The position numbers were made by a program, and so were the translations under genes. Below are positions 24,816 to 35,353 of a stretch of DNA of 64,000 nt, in pieces. Numbering within the stretch: the stretch's first letter is position 1; every line of letters starts with the position of its first letter. The notes beneath the pieces are model-generated. The model was not told the DNA's origin. It saw only the letters and a list, made by a program, of their open reading frames with translations, and ran no database searches. Source of the stretch: Ostrinia nubilalis (Eukaryota > Arthropoda > Insecta > Lepidoptera > Crambidae); contig NC_087098.1 of NCBI RefSeq assembly GCF_963855985.1, positions 11,366,501-11,430,500 of the forward strand, read 5' to 3'.

Positions 24816-27800
24816 CTTTTACATCGACTACTTTGTATAGAACAGGTAGGTATCTGAATACTTTTTCATGGTTTAAATGTTGTTACAATAAATCAAAGTC
24901 GTTATAATATACTCACTTCACCCATAAATGTCTGTTGTGACGACAATGTTACATACCACTTTGCCGAATCGAAACCTATTAATACTTAACGAATATTGCG
25001 TCGTCTCCTACCCTTATACGCATAAAAACAGGCTGAAAACAGTGAGTCACACTACTTACTTCTGTTTAGAAACTTTTGTTTACCCAGACATAGGCTTTTA
25101 TCTCCCGCCAGCCTCACTTAGCACGTCCAAAAATGTGGCGCAAATCTCAGCATGGCTTACCCTTATCCCAAAGTAGCATTCTTTCAAACCCCTCTTAAAA
25201 TACAAAGATAATCCTTTAATAACCGGATTTGTATGACTAATTGCCCACAGATGTTTTGTATGTTCTCCCTTGAATTTATCAAAAATAGAAATTAGGGGTT
25301 TGGTGATCATCTTTGATCTACGATGATAATTAAATGGCCTATCACAGCCGGCCGATCGCGAGCCACCCAAGTTATATTGTGGGTTGCTTCACAAATGAAA
25401 TTAACGGTACGAGTGTGTTTGGAACTTTGCTACCTTTATATACAGTATCTATAAATACCCTTTATTAGAGTAAAAATTAATTCCATATTTTCAGCAACAA
25501 ATGTCCGTACATTAATAATAGTTTAAGTTTCCGCAACAGTGTCAAATATAGAATTAACTGTAAATAATAAAAATATACCTAGTGATGATTGTCACAAATT
25601 AACAACGAAAGCCGAAACTTTGATAAAAAACACACTGTTTGTTTCGTCACGGCGACATTCCGGCATTTCCTTCAAACTAAACAGTTGATAAAAAACAACC
25701 TAACGACCTCATTACGATAAGGAACATATGCGAGACATTCCGCGCCCTCACGCTCTATTCCCCTGCGAATTTAAATTTGTAATTCCTGATGTCTTCCCTT
25801 CCTTCAGCCAATAACGGCGGTACATTCGTTTAAAAAAACCCTAACTCCGCCCCCGCAGGAAGCAGCTGTATTCTCAATAATTACGAACAGCTCCCGAGCC
25901 TAACTAAATCCAACTAGTTCAGGCTTACATTAATCTTTACTCACTATTATTTGGAAACGCCTTATTTGTTAGTCATTTCGACAGCTCCAATTATACAGCC
26001 TTCTCTAGAAGCTACGAGTAAAATCAATCGGTAAATTGGAAGTTTAGGCACATAATTACTGAGTATAGCAGCAAATTCCTAAGCCTTTGCTTGTTTAAGT
26101 ATATCTGACAAAGTTTGCTTCACAGTCAGGTTATTAACAAACTTCCTTAATTCTATGTTATTATTTCAGCAATGCCTTACCTAACACAGTGATAAATGAA
26201 ATCCTAACTTGATTAAAACCTGAATTTTGTGTACCAAATAAAATTGCTTTAAAATTACCTTTGGTGCTTTTTCTAAAATTTATGAATTCGTTATCGTTCG
26301 ATCGAATCGTTTCTTAGTTAAATATTTAACGGTGAAAACTTTCTTCCACATACAAATAACATTCATTTAAAATTTAGTATCATATAAATACAATATTTGT
26401 TTATACAAATAGAGCGGTAACGGAATTTTCTTATTATGACATAGAGCATCCTACGCAGAACCATCAGTGTTTCTTTAATATTTCATTAGCCGGCCTTCTT
26501 ACCAACATTTACGATTTCAAATAGCTATGGGCAATCACGACTACGATTCCACAACCATCATTAATGATCTACTGATGACATAGCTTTAAGTTTATTACCT
26601 TTTTTATTTGTTCGGATAATCAATGAACTCCATTCGAATTCTCGTTCATGTAAAATTGAATGAAACCTATTCGTATCATTTTAGCTGATGCTGTTGAACA
26701 CTTTCATAATAAACCTGTCCTCATAGTGATAACATCGCAATCTGTGCTCCACCAAAAGCTAAAAGGCCGTTTATAGGGACATAAACGTTTATAGAATCAT
26801 AAACCAGAACCAATCTATTGTTTCCAGTCGGCCTACGCGTCGCGACGACATAACTAATCGAGCGATTCCGCTTTTTGTCTCAGCGTGGCGTATAATCAAT
26901 TGTCACCTCTTTGGATATTTCTGAAGTTAGTCCACAATGTCTCGGTTACGTTTAGAACTGGTTTCGAATGGTCTCGGCAATAAACGATCGAGGTATCGTA
27001 TTGCACGAAAAAAAGGTGATGAGTGTTCATGTTGTGGGAATGTTGGCGCAAATAGATGGCCTAGTGTGGCGGGGACACGGGCCTTGATGGCCACAATTTA
27101 GATCCTTGGGATACACAACGTTCGACGCTCGCCTTCGGATAGTGTTACATGACTAATTTGATTGAGACGTTCGGGTTTTACTCGCTTATTGATAAAATAT
27201 TATTCGTTTTATAAACAAATGAACAACGATTTGTTGTAGAGATAATATATCAAGACGAATTAACCTTTGAATTAACATTAAATGCATTCGAAAAACAAAT
27301 TATGTGTGATCGGCTAGTAATCGGCTACGATTAGTCTTAGATGAATTAGTGAGATGGTTATGTTGATTCCGTGTAATAAATGTATTATATTCATTGTCAG
27401 TGGTTCAGTTAATTACTCTCGTCGTAACGATTATGGTAGAGCTAATATTCTAAAGTAAAATCTGCATAATTATTATGTATCATCCAAAAAACTACACGTA
27501 CGAGATATGAGTAACATCAGATGTGCCTAACAAAAAATAACAAATCTGCATAAAGATTATGATTGTTCCTATCTTATCTAGAAATTGATGCTGTAAATGT
27601 GTAAATCATCTAATCAGTGTAGAGACTGGAGTGTATCTTGATTCGATTTAAAATGGTACGCTCTATCATTTGGACTGTCCTTTTGCGCCTCTATGTGTTA
27701 GATGAGACGACATAATCGATTGCTCCAGTTACATGATACATCCTAACAATGAAGTGACGTAGCAGCGCAATCAAAAGTCAATTAAACCGCTGTATATTCA

Positions 27801-28162
27801 TAGTCGGATGATGATTTATAGTTTCGCAGCGGGCAACAGACGCGCGCGCACTGTCGCGGACGACTTTTAAATTAAAATCGTACGGAGCCGCGCGCGTGAT
27901 CTTATCCAAGTCGATCAATTTAGATAAAATAAATATTTATACATTTGAGCGTAGATGAGCGAACAAAGCGATTCAGTAAATTGATTATGTCAATATAAAA
28001 ACTCTCTGACACTGGCTCTACCCTATTCAATCACCTGTATAGATGGTTGATATGGATTTTTAATGAAGTCTTCGATAATGTGTAAAGAATATGGTGTGTA
28101 TTATTAATTTTAGACTACAAGGGATCCTTAATAAAAGCCAATATAGTAGACAAAATAATTAA
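24816..28162. other. intergenic DNA downstream of the Toll-type gene
   Basis: No gene is recognised. Short frames at 24928-25176 and 25098-25370 overlap on opposite strands and show no domain. A compact GC-rich block with CGCGCGCG lies at about 27830-27900. The rest is AT-rich unique-looking DNA. Confidence 0.4.
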
Positions 28163-28168
28163 TTTATT
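28163..28168 (-). terminator. candidate polyadenylation signal of the Toll-type gene
   Basis: TTTATT on the plus strand is AATAAA on the minus strand, the first clear signal I found downstream of the stop codon at 28797. It would give a 3' UTR of about 630 nt. The position is inferred from sequence alone. Confidence 0.3.
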
Positions 28169-28796
28169 CATACTCTGTGATTGGAAGCGTAATAAATACG
28201 TTTTTATGTTCTAGCTAAAAATTACATCACAAAATTATTTTTTTACCTAAAAACTTACAATCTAAATATTTACAATTGACTAGGGTACAGTTCAGTTCTT
28301 CAACGATATTATATTACAAATTATGGTACAAATATACAATTTCTAGTTAATTTTACAGCGTAGTCTTTAACATAAGTACCTAATATTATCACATAGTAGT
28401 CATTACTTCATCCTGTAATTACATAATTCAGGTTTTTTATCAGGAACCTCTTACAGTAAGTAACAGTTACACATGCACATAGAAAATACAAAATCAGGGA
28501 ATGTTTGTGGGTATCTTAAATGCTTATGAGTATACGCAGTGATAGGCAAATGCGATGACTGAAGACAGGTACAATAAATAAATATTATAATAAATCAACA
28601 CATGCGAATCTCCTAAACACAAGAAGTACTTTTAGTACATCAAAATCAAGAGTTCATCAACATTATGCTTTCAAATTTTCGCATTTAGAGCACCAACTAA
28701 TTTATAAAAGCTTACATTCATTACAATAGAGATGCAATACAAGGTTTAGATCCTATAGTACAGTTTACGTAAACACATCACATTTTAGTTTTATAA

Positions 28797-31700
28797 TTAC
28801 ACAAAGTAAGTCTTTCTCATGTTACTAGGCCTAGTGTTTGACATGGGGATTTGTTGGGGGGGCCTTAGGGGCCGCTCCTCACACTGGTGGTTGTCTATTG
28901 AGACGTAGCTATGGTGATGCGGGAGCCGGTCGTCGGGCCGGCCCTCGCTACTGGCCACTGAACACGTCTCGTCCTCCGTACTGCGCGCCGACACCTCCGC
29001 GCTCGCGCTGGTCGAATGCATCGGGCTCGACATCATCAGGATCGGCGGAGCCATCCCGTACTTGTACCACGGGTCGTGAGACGTCGGCGGCGCCGTATAC
29101 CTCAAGTTCCCGTGACGCCCGAAACCTTCCCTATTACCACTTTTCATATTATTCGCATTATGAAGCGTCCGATTCGGCAGGGTCACGTCCACATCCGGTA
29201 ACCGAAAATTTAGCTTCTCCCAACAGTTCCTCTCACCCCACACTATCACTGTACACGTTTTAAGCAACACTTTCAAGTCCGGATCTATGTTTATGGCACT
29301 CAAGTCTGTCGTTACGAGAAATATTATCTTCTGGCGTCTATGTCTAACGTTCACTGAGTTGATAGCACTTTGTACGGCCGCCTTTGACTCGGGCGCGTAC
29401 CACTCTTGCTGTAAAAAGTTTATTGATAACACTATCACAAGTCTTTTTGAACTTTCCGATGCACTCACTAAACTATCGCCCGATCGCCGCTCGATCAGTT
29501 GCAAGTCTCGGTGCTGTAAACACAATGAATGTCCCGAGTTCTCCAACCCTGAGCTCACTGCACGAGTCACGAAGTCTTCATCTCGGGGATTGTACACAAA
29601 AAACGCGTCGAATCGCTTGTTTTTATTGTCATTCATGTCCTTAGGCGTGGAACTGAATACTCTAATACCATATTTCGAATGCATCCACAATTTGAAATCT
29701 TCTCGGAACATAAAAAGAAGTGCGCACATTAATAAAAGTATAATTACTATTATCAATACCGCCGCGATATATGGAATGTAATTTTCGACTCCGTCATTCG
29801 ATTCGATGAATAATCGCTTTAGAGTCTCCGTCCCGGTTTCTTCGGTAGTAATCTCGGTTTTACATTCCTTCGCTACAGTCGCAATAGTTTTATTCATTGG
29901 CTGCCCGTGAGCAAAGTAGCACATCATGGTCTCGGTATCTTTTGATTTTTTTATTAACCATTGATTCAGCTGAGCTACGTCTTTACAATCGCATATCCAG
30001 TTGTTCCCATCTACAGACACACGCGTGCGAGGATTGTTGTCGGTAATGACTCTCCATGGCATGTAATCAACATAACCGTTGTTGTCAAGGTCCAAGTATT
30101 CCAGAGAGGGCAGGTAATTAAATGTATCATTCTCTATAACCTTTATTTTGTTATTGCGTAGGTATAGTTCATTCAAGTTTTGCAATCTTGTGAACTGCGT
30201 GTTTCTTAACACCTCCAAGTTATTGTTTTCCAAATGAAGCACACGTAATGAATCGATCCCGTTAAATGTTCTATTTTGTATTGTGTTTATGTTGCTGTTA
30301 TTGAGATATAGAACTTGTAATCTCTTTTTGCCGATGAAAACGTGATTTCCCAATTCTTTTAGATCGTTACCATCCAAGTATATTTCGGTCGCGTCCATCG
30401 GTATTCGGTCCGGCACGTGATCGTAGCCGGCTTCGGAACAATCGACCACGTTGGAGTTCCAGGTGAGATCGTGATAACACGAGCATCTATCTGGACAAGT
30501 CATCTTGCAGTCACAGGCATCAAAGTCACAACAATGGCAAAGGGTGAAACAATGTGAATCGTACTCGCATAAAAATTCTGATGATTTGACTTCGAGTAAG
30601 AGCACATCCGATTTGGTTCGTGAATGGGTTAAAGAGCATCTTACACTTTCTAAATCCATTACTCGCGGGCGCTGCCTGGGGTCACTTAATTGGTTAATTC
30701 TCTGCAGCCATTCCATTGTACAGTCGCACGCAAATGGATTCTCGCTTACATAGAACTCGGGTAAATCTTTCTCCTCCGGAACAGCTGATATCGCGAAAGC
30801 CGCCGCCTCTAATGTCTTTATCTTATTGGAGTAAAGCATAATTTTGTTAAGGTTGTACTTTTGTAGAAATGTTCCGGGACTTATTTTTTCAATGTAATTG
30901 TTATTCAATACAGCTGTTTCAATGCTACTTGGGAATGAAAATTCATCAATGCTTCTGATTTTGTTGTAACTAACATCTAGCATTTTGATATTACACGATT
31001 CTTTCACGCCGTATGTGTCTTCCAGCTTTTCTATTTTGTTTTCGTGCATGTCAAGCCATTCTAAGTTGGATGGTATGTGGCTATAATCAAACCATAACAG
31101 TTCATTGTTGGAAACGTTTAACCAAACAAGAGGTTGAGTGTTTGTAAATATGCCTTTTAAGTCGACAAGTTTGTTGCCATCCAAGCCAATCGCTTTTAGT
31201 TGTTGGTTCGCTGCAAAAGCGCCATCATCTATTTGATCTATGTTGTTTGAAGCCAAATTCAGTATTTGTAGAGATGGTAAAGCAGCAAAAGTATCCTTAG
31301 ATATCTTCTCGATTTTGTTTCCCACCAGTCTCAAGCCGTACAAGTCATCTAATCCTTCGAAATGTGAAATTGTCACTTTAGTTATTCTATTCATGCCTAA
31401 GTCGAGAGAAGTTAAGAATCTCAACGTCTTTATGGCTTCCGGTACTTCGGATAACTGGTTTCCACTAAGGCCCAAATCGTGAAGTTTGGTGATGTTTTCA
31501 AAAGAGCGCAGGTCAACTTTTGTAATTCTGTTTCCATCGAGGAATAATTGATTCAATACGTATAAGTTTGAAAAGTGACTGCTGTCTACTTCAATTATGT
31601 TGTTGTGAGCCAAGGAGAGAGAGTGAAGATTTTTCAAATTGGAAAAAGCTCCGTCTGCAATGCGCGCTACATTATTAAACTCCAAACTTAGGAATTGTAA

Positions 31701-32819
31701 GTTATTCAGGTCTTGAAATAGTAACGCGTCTATTTTTGTAATTCTGTTATGCGATAAGTTTAAAACTATTAAGCGAACTAGTCCCGAAAACGTATCTCTG
31801 TTTATCCACTCACTAGTCAACTCATTCACAGACAAATCCAATATTTGCAACTGATCTAATCCTTCGAGAAGTCCAGGCGCGAGAACACTTAACGAATTAT
31901 TGTTCAAGTATATCTGTTTGATATCCCTCGATGACTGAAACATTTCAGGTGGGAGTGCAGTCAGTGCATTGGTAGACAAATTCAGTATTTGCAAGTCATT
32001 CAGTCCCACAAAAGCTCTATCCGCCACATTCGATATCCTGTTGTTTTGCAAAAACAGTTTCTGTAGCGCGCGCAAGCTTGACAAACCGTTATCTGGTAAG
32101 CCACTGATTTCATTATGCGACATATCCAGCGTCTCTAGCACGGTGTTGCACGATTTGCCGGGTGCAGTTGGACCATTGCCCCAGTCGGAAAATCCAAGGT
32201 TTGAAATGTCTTGCAATCGGTTTTGAGTAACATTCAATTCCTTCAAGTTGTAGAGAGGGCAGAATATTTCAGATGGCAAGACCCAGATGTTGTTGTCACC
32301 CAAATCCAAACTTCTCAAGTCAGTGAGGCCTCTGAACGTGTCCCGATGGAATTCCATAGACATCGCAGACCAGTCAGTGTTGTGAGTCCGGATGCTGAGG
32401 CTTCGGAGGCCACTGAGCGGCGACAGCACCGCGGAGGGTACATATCGGATCTTGCAGGACTCTATTCTGAGTTCTTTCAGATTGTGGAAGCGTGATAAGA
32501 GTTCAGTTCCTTCCTCTTTTCTTCGTCCGACGTCCAGGGAGCTTTCGAAGAACAGGGTGTCGGTGCAGTGCAGGTCGAGCGCGGTGATGCGCTGCGCCTG
32601 CGAGTTGGTGAGGCCGGCCAGCAGCTCGGTGGCGCCGGCCGCGGTGCGCAGCGAGCACGCCAGCTGCACGCGCGTGGGCTCCCCGGCGGCGCCCGACACG
32701 CGCTGCCACTCGCACTCCTGCGGAGCCTCCGCCACCCGGCTCGTCAGCGACGCCCCGTCGGCGCCCGACCACATCCAAAACGCCGCACACCACACAGCCA
32801 ATAATCCCATCGATAACAT
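28797..32819 (-). CDS. Toll-family receptor, Toll-6/Toll-7/Tollo/18-wheeler group, single exon
   Basis: A 1340-codon intact frame encodes a transmembrane leucine-rich-repeat receptor. A signal peptide spans residues 1-22 (MLSMGLLAVWCAAFWMW). A long LRR array fills about 95-690, including the conserved block SLDLGDNNIWVLPSEIF. A first C-terminal LRR cap starts NPFACDC near 695, a cysteine cluster with CPDRCSC lies near 775, and further LRRs and a second cap (WICDC) follow. One membrane span (YIPYIAAVLIIVIILLLMC) is near 1015-1037 and the cytoplasmic TIR domain is about 1067-1208 (KRFDAFFVYNPRDEDF). A tail rich in Ser, Pro and His ends KTYFV. Two caps with a central cysteine cluster mark the insect multi-cysteine Toll type. 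Long intronless genes and a length of 1340 residues fit the Toll-6/7/8/18w group, which acts in epithelial morphogenesis and some immune responses. I cannot fix the exact orthologue by eye; Tollo is plausible from length. The ATG follows an in-frame region with no better start. Confidence 0.95.
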   Translation of the reverse strand: MLSMGLLAVWCAAFWMWSGADGASLTSRVAEAPQECEWQRVSGAAGEPTRVQLACSLRTAAGATELLAGLTNSQAQRITALDLHCTDTLFFESSLDVGRRKEEGTELLSRFHNLKELRIESCKIRYVPSAVLSPLSGLRSLSIRTHNTDWSAMSMEFHRDTFRGLTDLRSLDLGDNNIWVLPSEIFCPLYNLKELNVTQNRLQDISNLGFSDWGNGPTAPGKSCNTVLETLDMSHNEISGLPDNGLSSLRALQKLFLQNNRISNVADRAFVGLNDLQILNLSTNALTALPPEMFQSSRDIKQIYLNNNSLSVLAPGLLEGLDQLQILDLSVNELTSEWINRDTFSGLVRLIVLNLSHNRITKIDALLFQDLNNLQFLSLEFNNVARIADGAFSNLKNLHSLSLAHNNIIEVDSSHFSNLYVLNQLFLDGNRITKVDLRSFENITKLHDLGLSGNQLSEVPEAIKTLRFLTSLDLGMNRITKVTISHFEGLDDLYGLRLVGNKIEKISKDTFAALPSLQILNLASNNIDQIDDGAFAANQQLKAIGLDGNKLVDLKGIFTNTQPLVWLNVSNNELLWFDYSHIPSNLEWLDMHENKIEKLEDTYGVKESCNIKMLDVSYNKIRSIDEFSFPSSIETAVLNNNYIEKISPGTFLQKYNLNKIMLYSNKIKTLEAAAFAISAVPEEKDLPEFYVSENPFACDCTMEWLQRINQLSDPRQRPRVMDLESVRCSLTHSRTKSDVLLLEVKSSEFLCEYDSHCFTLCHCCDFDACDCKMTCPDRCSCYHDLTWNSNVVDCSEAGYDHVPDRIPMDATEIYLDGNDLKELGNHVFIGKKRLQVLYLNNSNINTIQNRTFNGIDSLRVLHLENNNLEVLRNTQFTRLQNLNELYLRNNKIKVIENDTFNYLPSLEYLDLDNNGYVDYMPWRVITDNNPRTRVSVDGNNWICDCKDVAQLNQWLIKKSKDTETMMCYFAHGQPMNKTIATVAKECKTEITTEETGTETLKRLFIESNDGVENYIPYIAAVLIIVIILLLMCALLFMFREDFKLWMHSKYGIRVFSSTPKDMNDNKNKRFDAFFVYNPRDEDFVTRAVSSGLENSGHSLCLQHRDLQLIERRSGDSLVSASESSKRLVIVLSINFLQQEWYAPESKAAVQSAINSVNVRHRRQKIIFLVTTDLSAINIDPDLKVLLKTCTVIVWGERNCWEKLNFRLPDVDVTLPNRTLHNANNMKSGNREGFGRHGNLRYTAPPTSHDPWYKYGMAPPILMMSSPMHSTSASAEVSARSTEDETCSVASSEGRPDDRLPHHHSYVSIDNHQCEERPLRPPQQIPMSNTRPSNMRKTYFV

Positions 32820-33150
32820 CTCGAATAACTCACTTTAACTGTCACTTTATTCAAATCGTCACTGTTTGTTTCGCTATTATCGCGCTCATCGCTACGTTAG
32901 TCCGGGCGCGCTCGGGAAACTTTACGAATTTCCCGTCAAACTTGTTTCGAAGTACGACACATAACGGCTCGAGAGGGGATATGGACGAAACGCACGCCAC
33001 TCTCGAGTACTTGTGAGCGACTGACTGACAGAGGAGCGAGTTGAGCGACCGGCCGGCACGCTCCCCGCGCTCGCTCGCTCCTCCCCCGACAGAGAGGTCC
33101 GATCGGAGCACTCGCTCGTTACGGCAACAAGTTGGCCGCCACGAGATTGG

Positions 33151-33183
33151 CATGAACAGGAGCGCGCTTTGCGAGCTTTTATA
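33151..33183 (-). promoter_or_regulatory. candidate core promoter of the Toll-type gene (TATA box and initiator)
   Basis: On the minus strand TATAAAAG lies at 33183-33176 and TTCATG at 33156-33151. The A of TCA is 30 bases downstream of the first T of the TATA box, which is the canonical spacing. A start at about 33153 would give a 5' leader of roughly 334 nt without an intron. The leader region (32880-33150) is GC-rich with CGCTCGCTCGCTC-type runs. Open frames within it are short and are not taken as genes. Confidence 0.45.
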
Positions 33184-33219
33184 AACATGGAAGTACAACT
33201 TTGTTTGTTTTGCGTTAAT

Positions 33220-34310
33220 CATAAAATTTCAATGGCTATTCTGAAGGCGTGTGAACACTATGATTTCTATCGTTTACTTCACAGTTAGTAGCTGCATACA
33301 AATAAAATTCAATTTGCCAGTTACATATTGTATACAAAACTTTAAGCTTCTTTAAGATGCTGTTGAACTAAACTCAACATTTACAACTTTACGTTCAAAA
33401 TTTTAAATATCTGATGTTTTGTCTAATATTTGGACTATCGTCTACATTTTACTATCAACCACTCTAGCTGATAGCTGTCTCATGATCTCATCATCTACAA
33501 ACCTACATGCCTACAACCATTGCAAATATGTATTTGTAAGTATTTTTTAAAAATTCACCTTATCATATTCAAACAGCGAATGATAAATGCAACAGGATAT
33601 CCTGATTGCATTAACATTAGCAACATTAGGCACGTTATCAAAACTAGTCAGGTGTTGCATTGCGTTGCATCTTTATCTATTCCCCACGATAACGAACAAA
33701 GAGTTCTAGAACTCTAATCCTGGGATATTCTGTAATCTGTAAAGTTATTCAAACTCTTTGTTGAATGTGGGACGTACCTGCATCGTGACGCATAGTTCAC
33801 TCGCGATACCTTATCTTGTACTTGTCAAATTGCTCACCTAATGACGTCATTGGGATCCAATTTACTGGAAAGAGGTAAACCTTTATGTGAGTTAATCATG
33901 TAAGTACTAAGGTACGCCATAATGGGCATGTTTTCACAGTAATGATTGATTTAATGTGTAATTAACTAATTATTGTCGTTAAGTGTAGAGTCAAACAACA
34001 ATAATTACCAGACTATTCATGTATAAATATTTATGACCCAACCATCGATCCGTCGATGTTTAAATATTCATTTCGTGCCCCTTTTTAATAAATAATAAAT
34101 AAACCGGCTCTCTGGCACTCGTAGAGCTAAGCTCTACCAATTTCTGGAATTAATCCAGCAGAGAACTGAAATTGATTGAAGTTTCATGATGATGAAATTT
34201 ACCTGTCAATTAAAACATAATTGTAAAATACACTGATATAGACGGAATAACATTGTAAATTCAATAATAGATAGGCTATCTCTAGGTAAAGTATTCTAAA
34301 GTGATGCTCG
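33220..34310. other. upstream intergenic DNA of the Toll-type gene
   Basis: No gene is seen. A perfect TGACGTCA palindrome (33842-33849, CRE/ATF type) lies about 690 bp upstream of the proposed start. The remainder is AT-rich without recognisable structure. Confidence 0.4.
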
Positions 34311-34489
34311 TGTAGTTATAGTTCTTGCAACTCACGAAGGCGAGTGAGTTTTACTTGTGTGTGTACGTGTACATGCATATAACATATTATAATGTCTATA
34401 AAAATCTTTGAAAAACTAACAGTAGCGATAGCGAGCCACCACACATGCAAGCTCACTCGCTTTCGTGAATTGCAACAACTATAACTGCA
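34311..34489. mobile_element. 179-bp MITE with about 50-bp imperfect inverted ends
   Basis: The left arm (34311-34362) contains GTTATAGTTCTTGCAACTC and ACGAAGGCGAGTGAG. The right arm (34440-34489) contains CTCACTCGCTTTCGTGAATT and GCAACAACTATAACTGCA. They are inverted copies at about 80% identity. No coding. The same end sequence is seen at 52363-52400, so it is a dispersed family. A target duplication is not clear. Confidence 0.7.
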
Positions 34490-35353
34490 TAGATCCGGTT
34501 TATTAAATATTGAAAAATAAAGTCATGCCAAATATTTGGTACCTACATGAAATATTAATAAAACCATGTAAGAAACAAACTCACCAACAGCGTTTGGCTT
34601 AAACTACAAATTATATTCAAAAACCAAATGGGTGAATATCCCAAACACGTTTTTTACGCGGCGGAGCTGAGAATCGATGGGAGAAATGTAACTAGAGCGA
34701 TGATTTTTTTTCTGTATATAGTTTATACAGCGTTTTACACGATAGCAAAGTCTTCAGGACAATAGGTAGTTATTTTATGTACTAAAAAAATTTTCAAAGA
34801 CCCAAAATCTAATAGCGGTGGCGCGTCCTAACTCTATTTCTACTCATAAATTGTGTTATTCCTTCTTTCTCGGGGATTCTAGTAATTTAAAAATATTATA
34901 GCCATAAAATACATTAAATAAGACTTCCAAATGATATGAAAGAAATGTGATATTTCATATTTTAAGTGTTTTAAATAGCCTTTCAAAACTGTCCCACGAA
35001 AAAAAGCAATTACAGTGGCTCAATTTCGACACTCTCTTACTTCTCCAAAGAAGCTTTGAGAGACGTAGAGTTCTTCTTCCCTGCATCACTCAACTGTGTC
35101 CTCCTGATCGGGCTATAAAGACTTGCGACTTGTGGTATTGTTTTTCCAGCAGACCCGTAAATATTAGTATCAGCGGCACAGGAATACAAAATTTTTCAAT
35201 TTCGCTGGCAAGTGTATGAGTGAAAGCTACTTACTTAGATGCTAAACGATTCTTTAACATGATTAAAGTTTGGTGTTTTGTTGTATCTGCATACAGAAAT
35301 TATTGATCAGAATTATAGTTTTCTTTATAATTTGAATTTTGTAACAGTTTTTC

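Noticed and set aside
28838..32838. Plus-strand and alternative-frame ORFs within the Toll-type gene (up to 164 codons)
   Set aside because: They are shadows of the long minus-strand frame, which has full domain structure and codon use.
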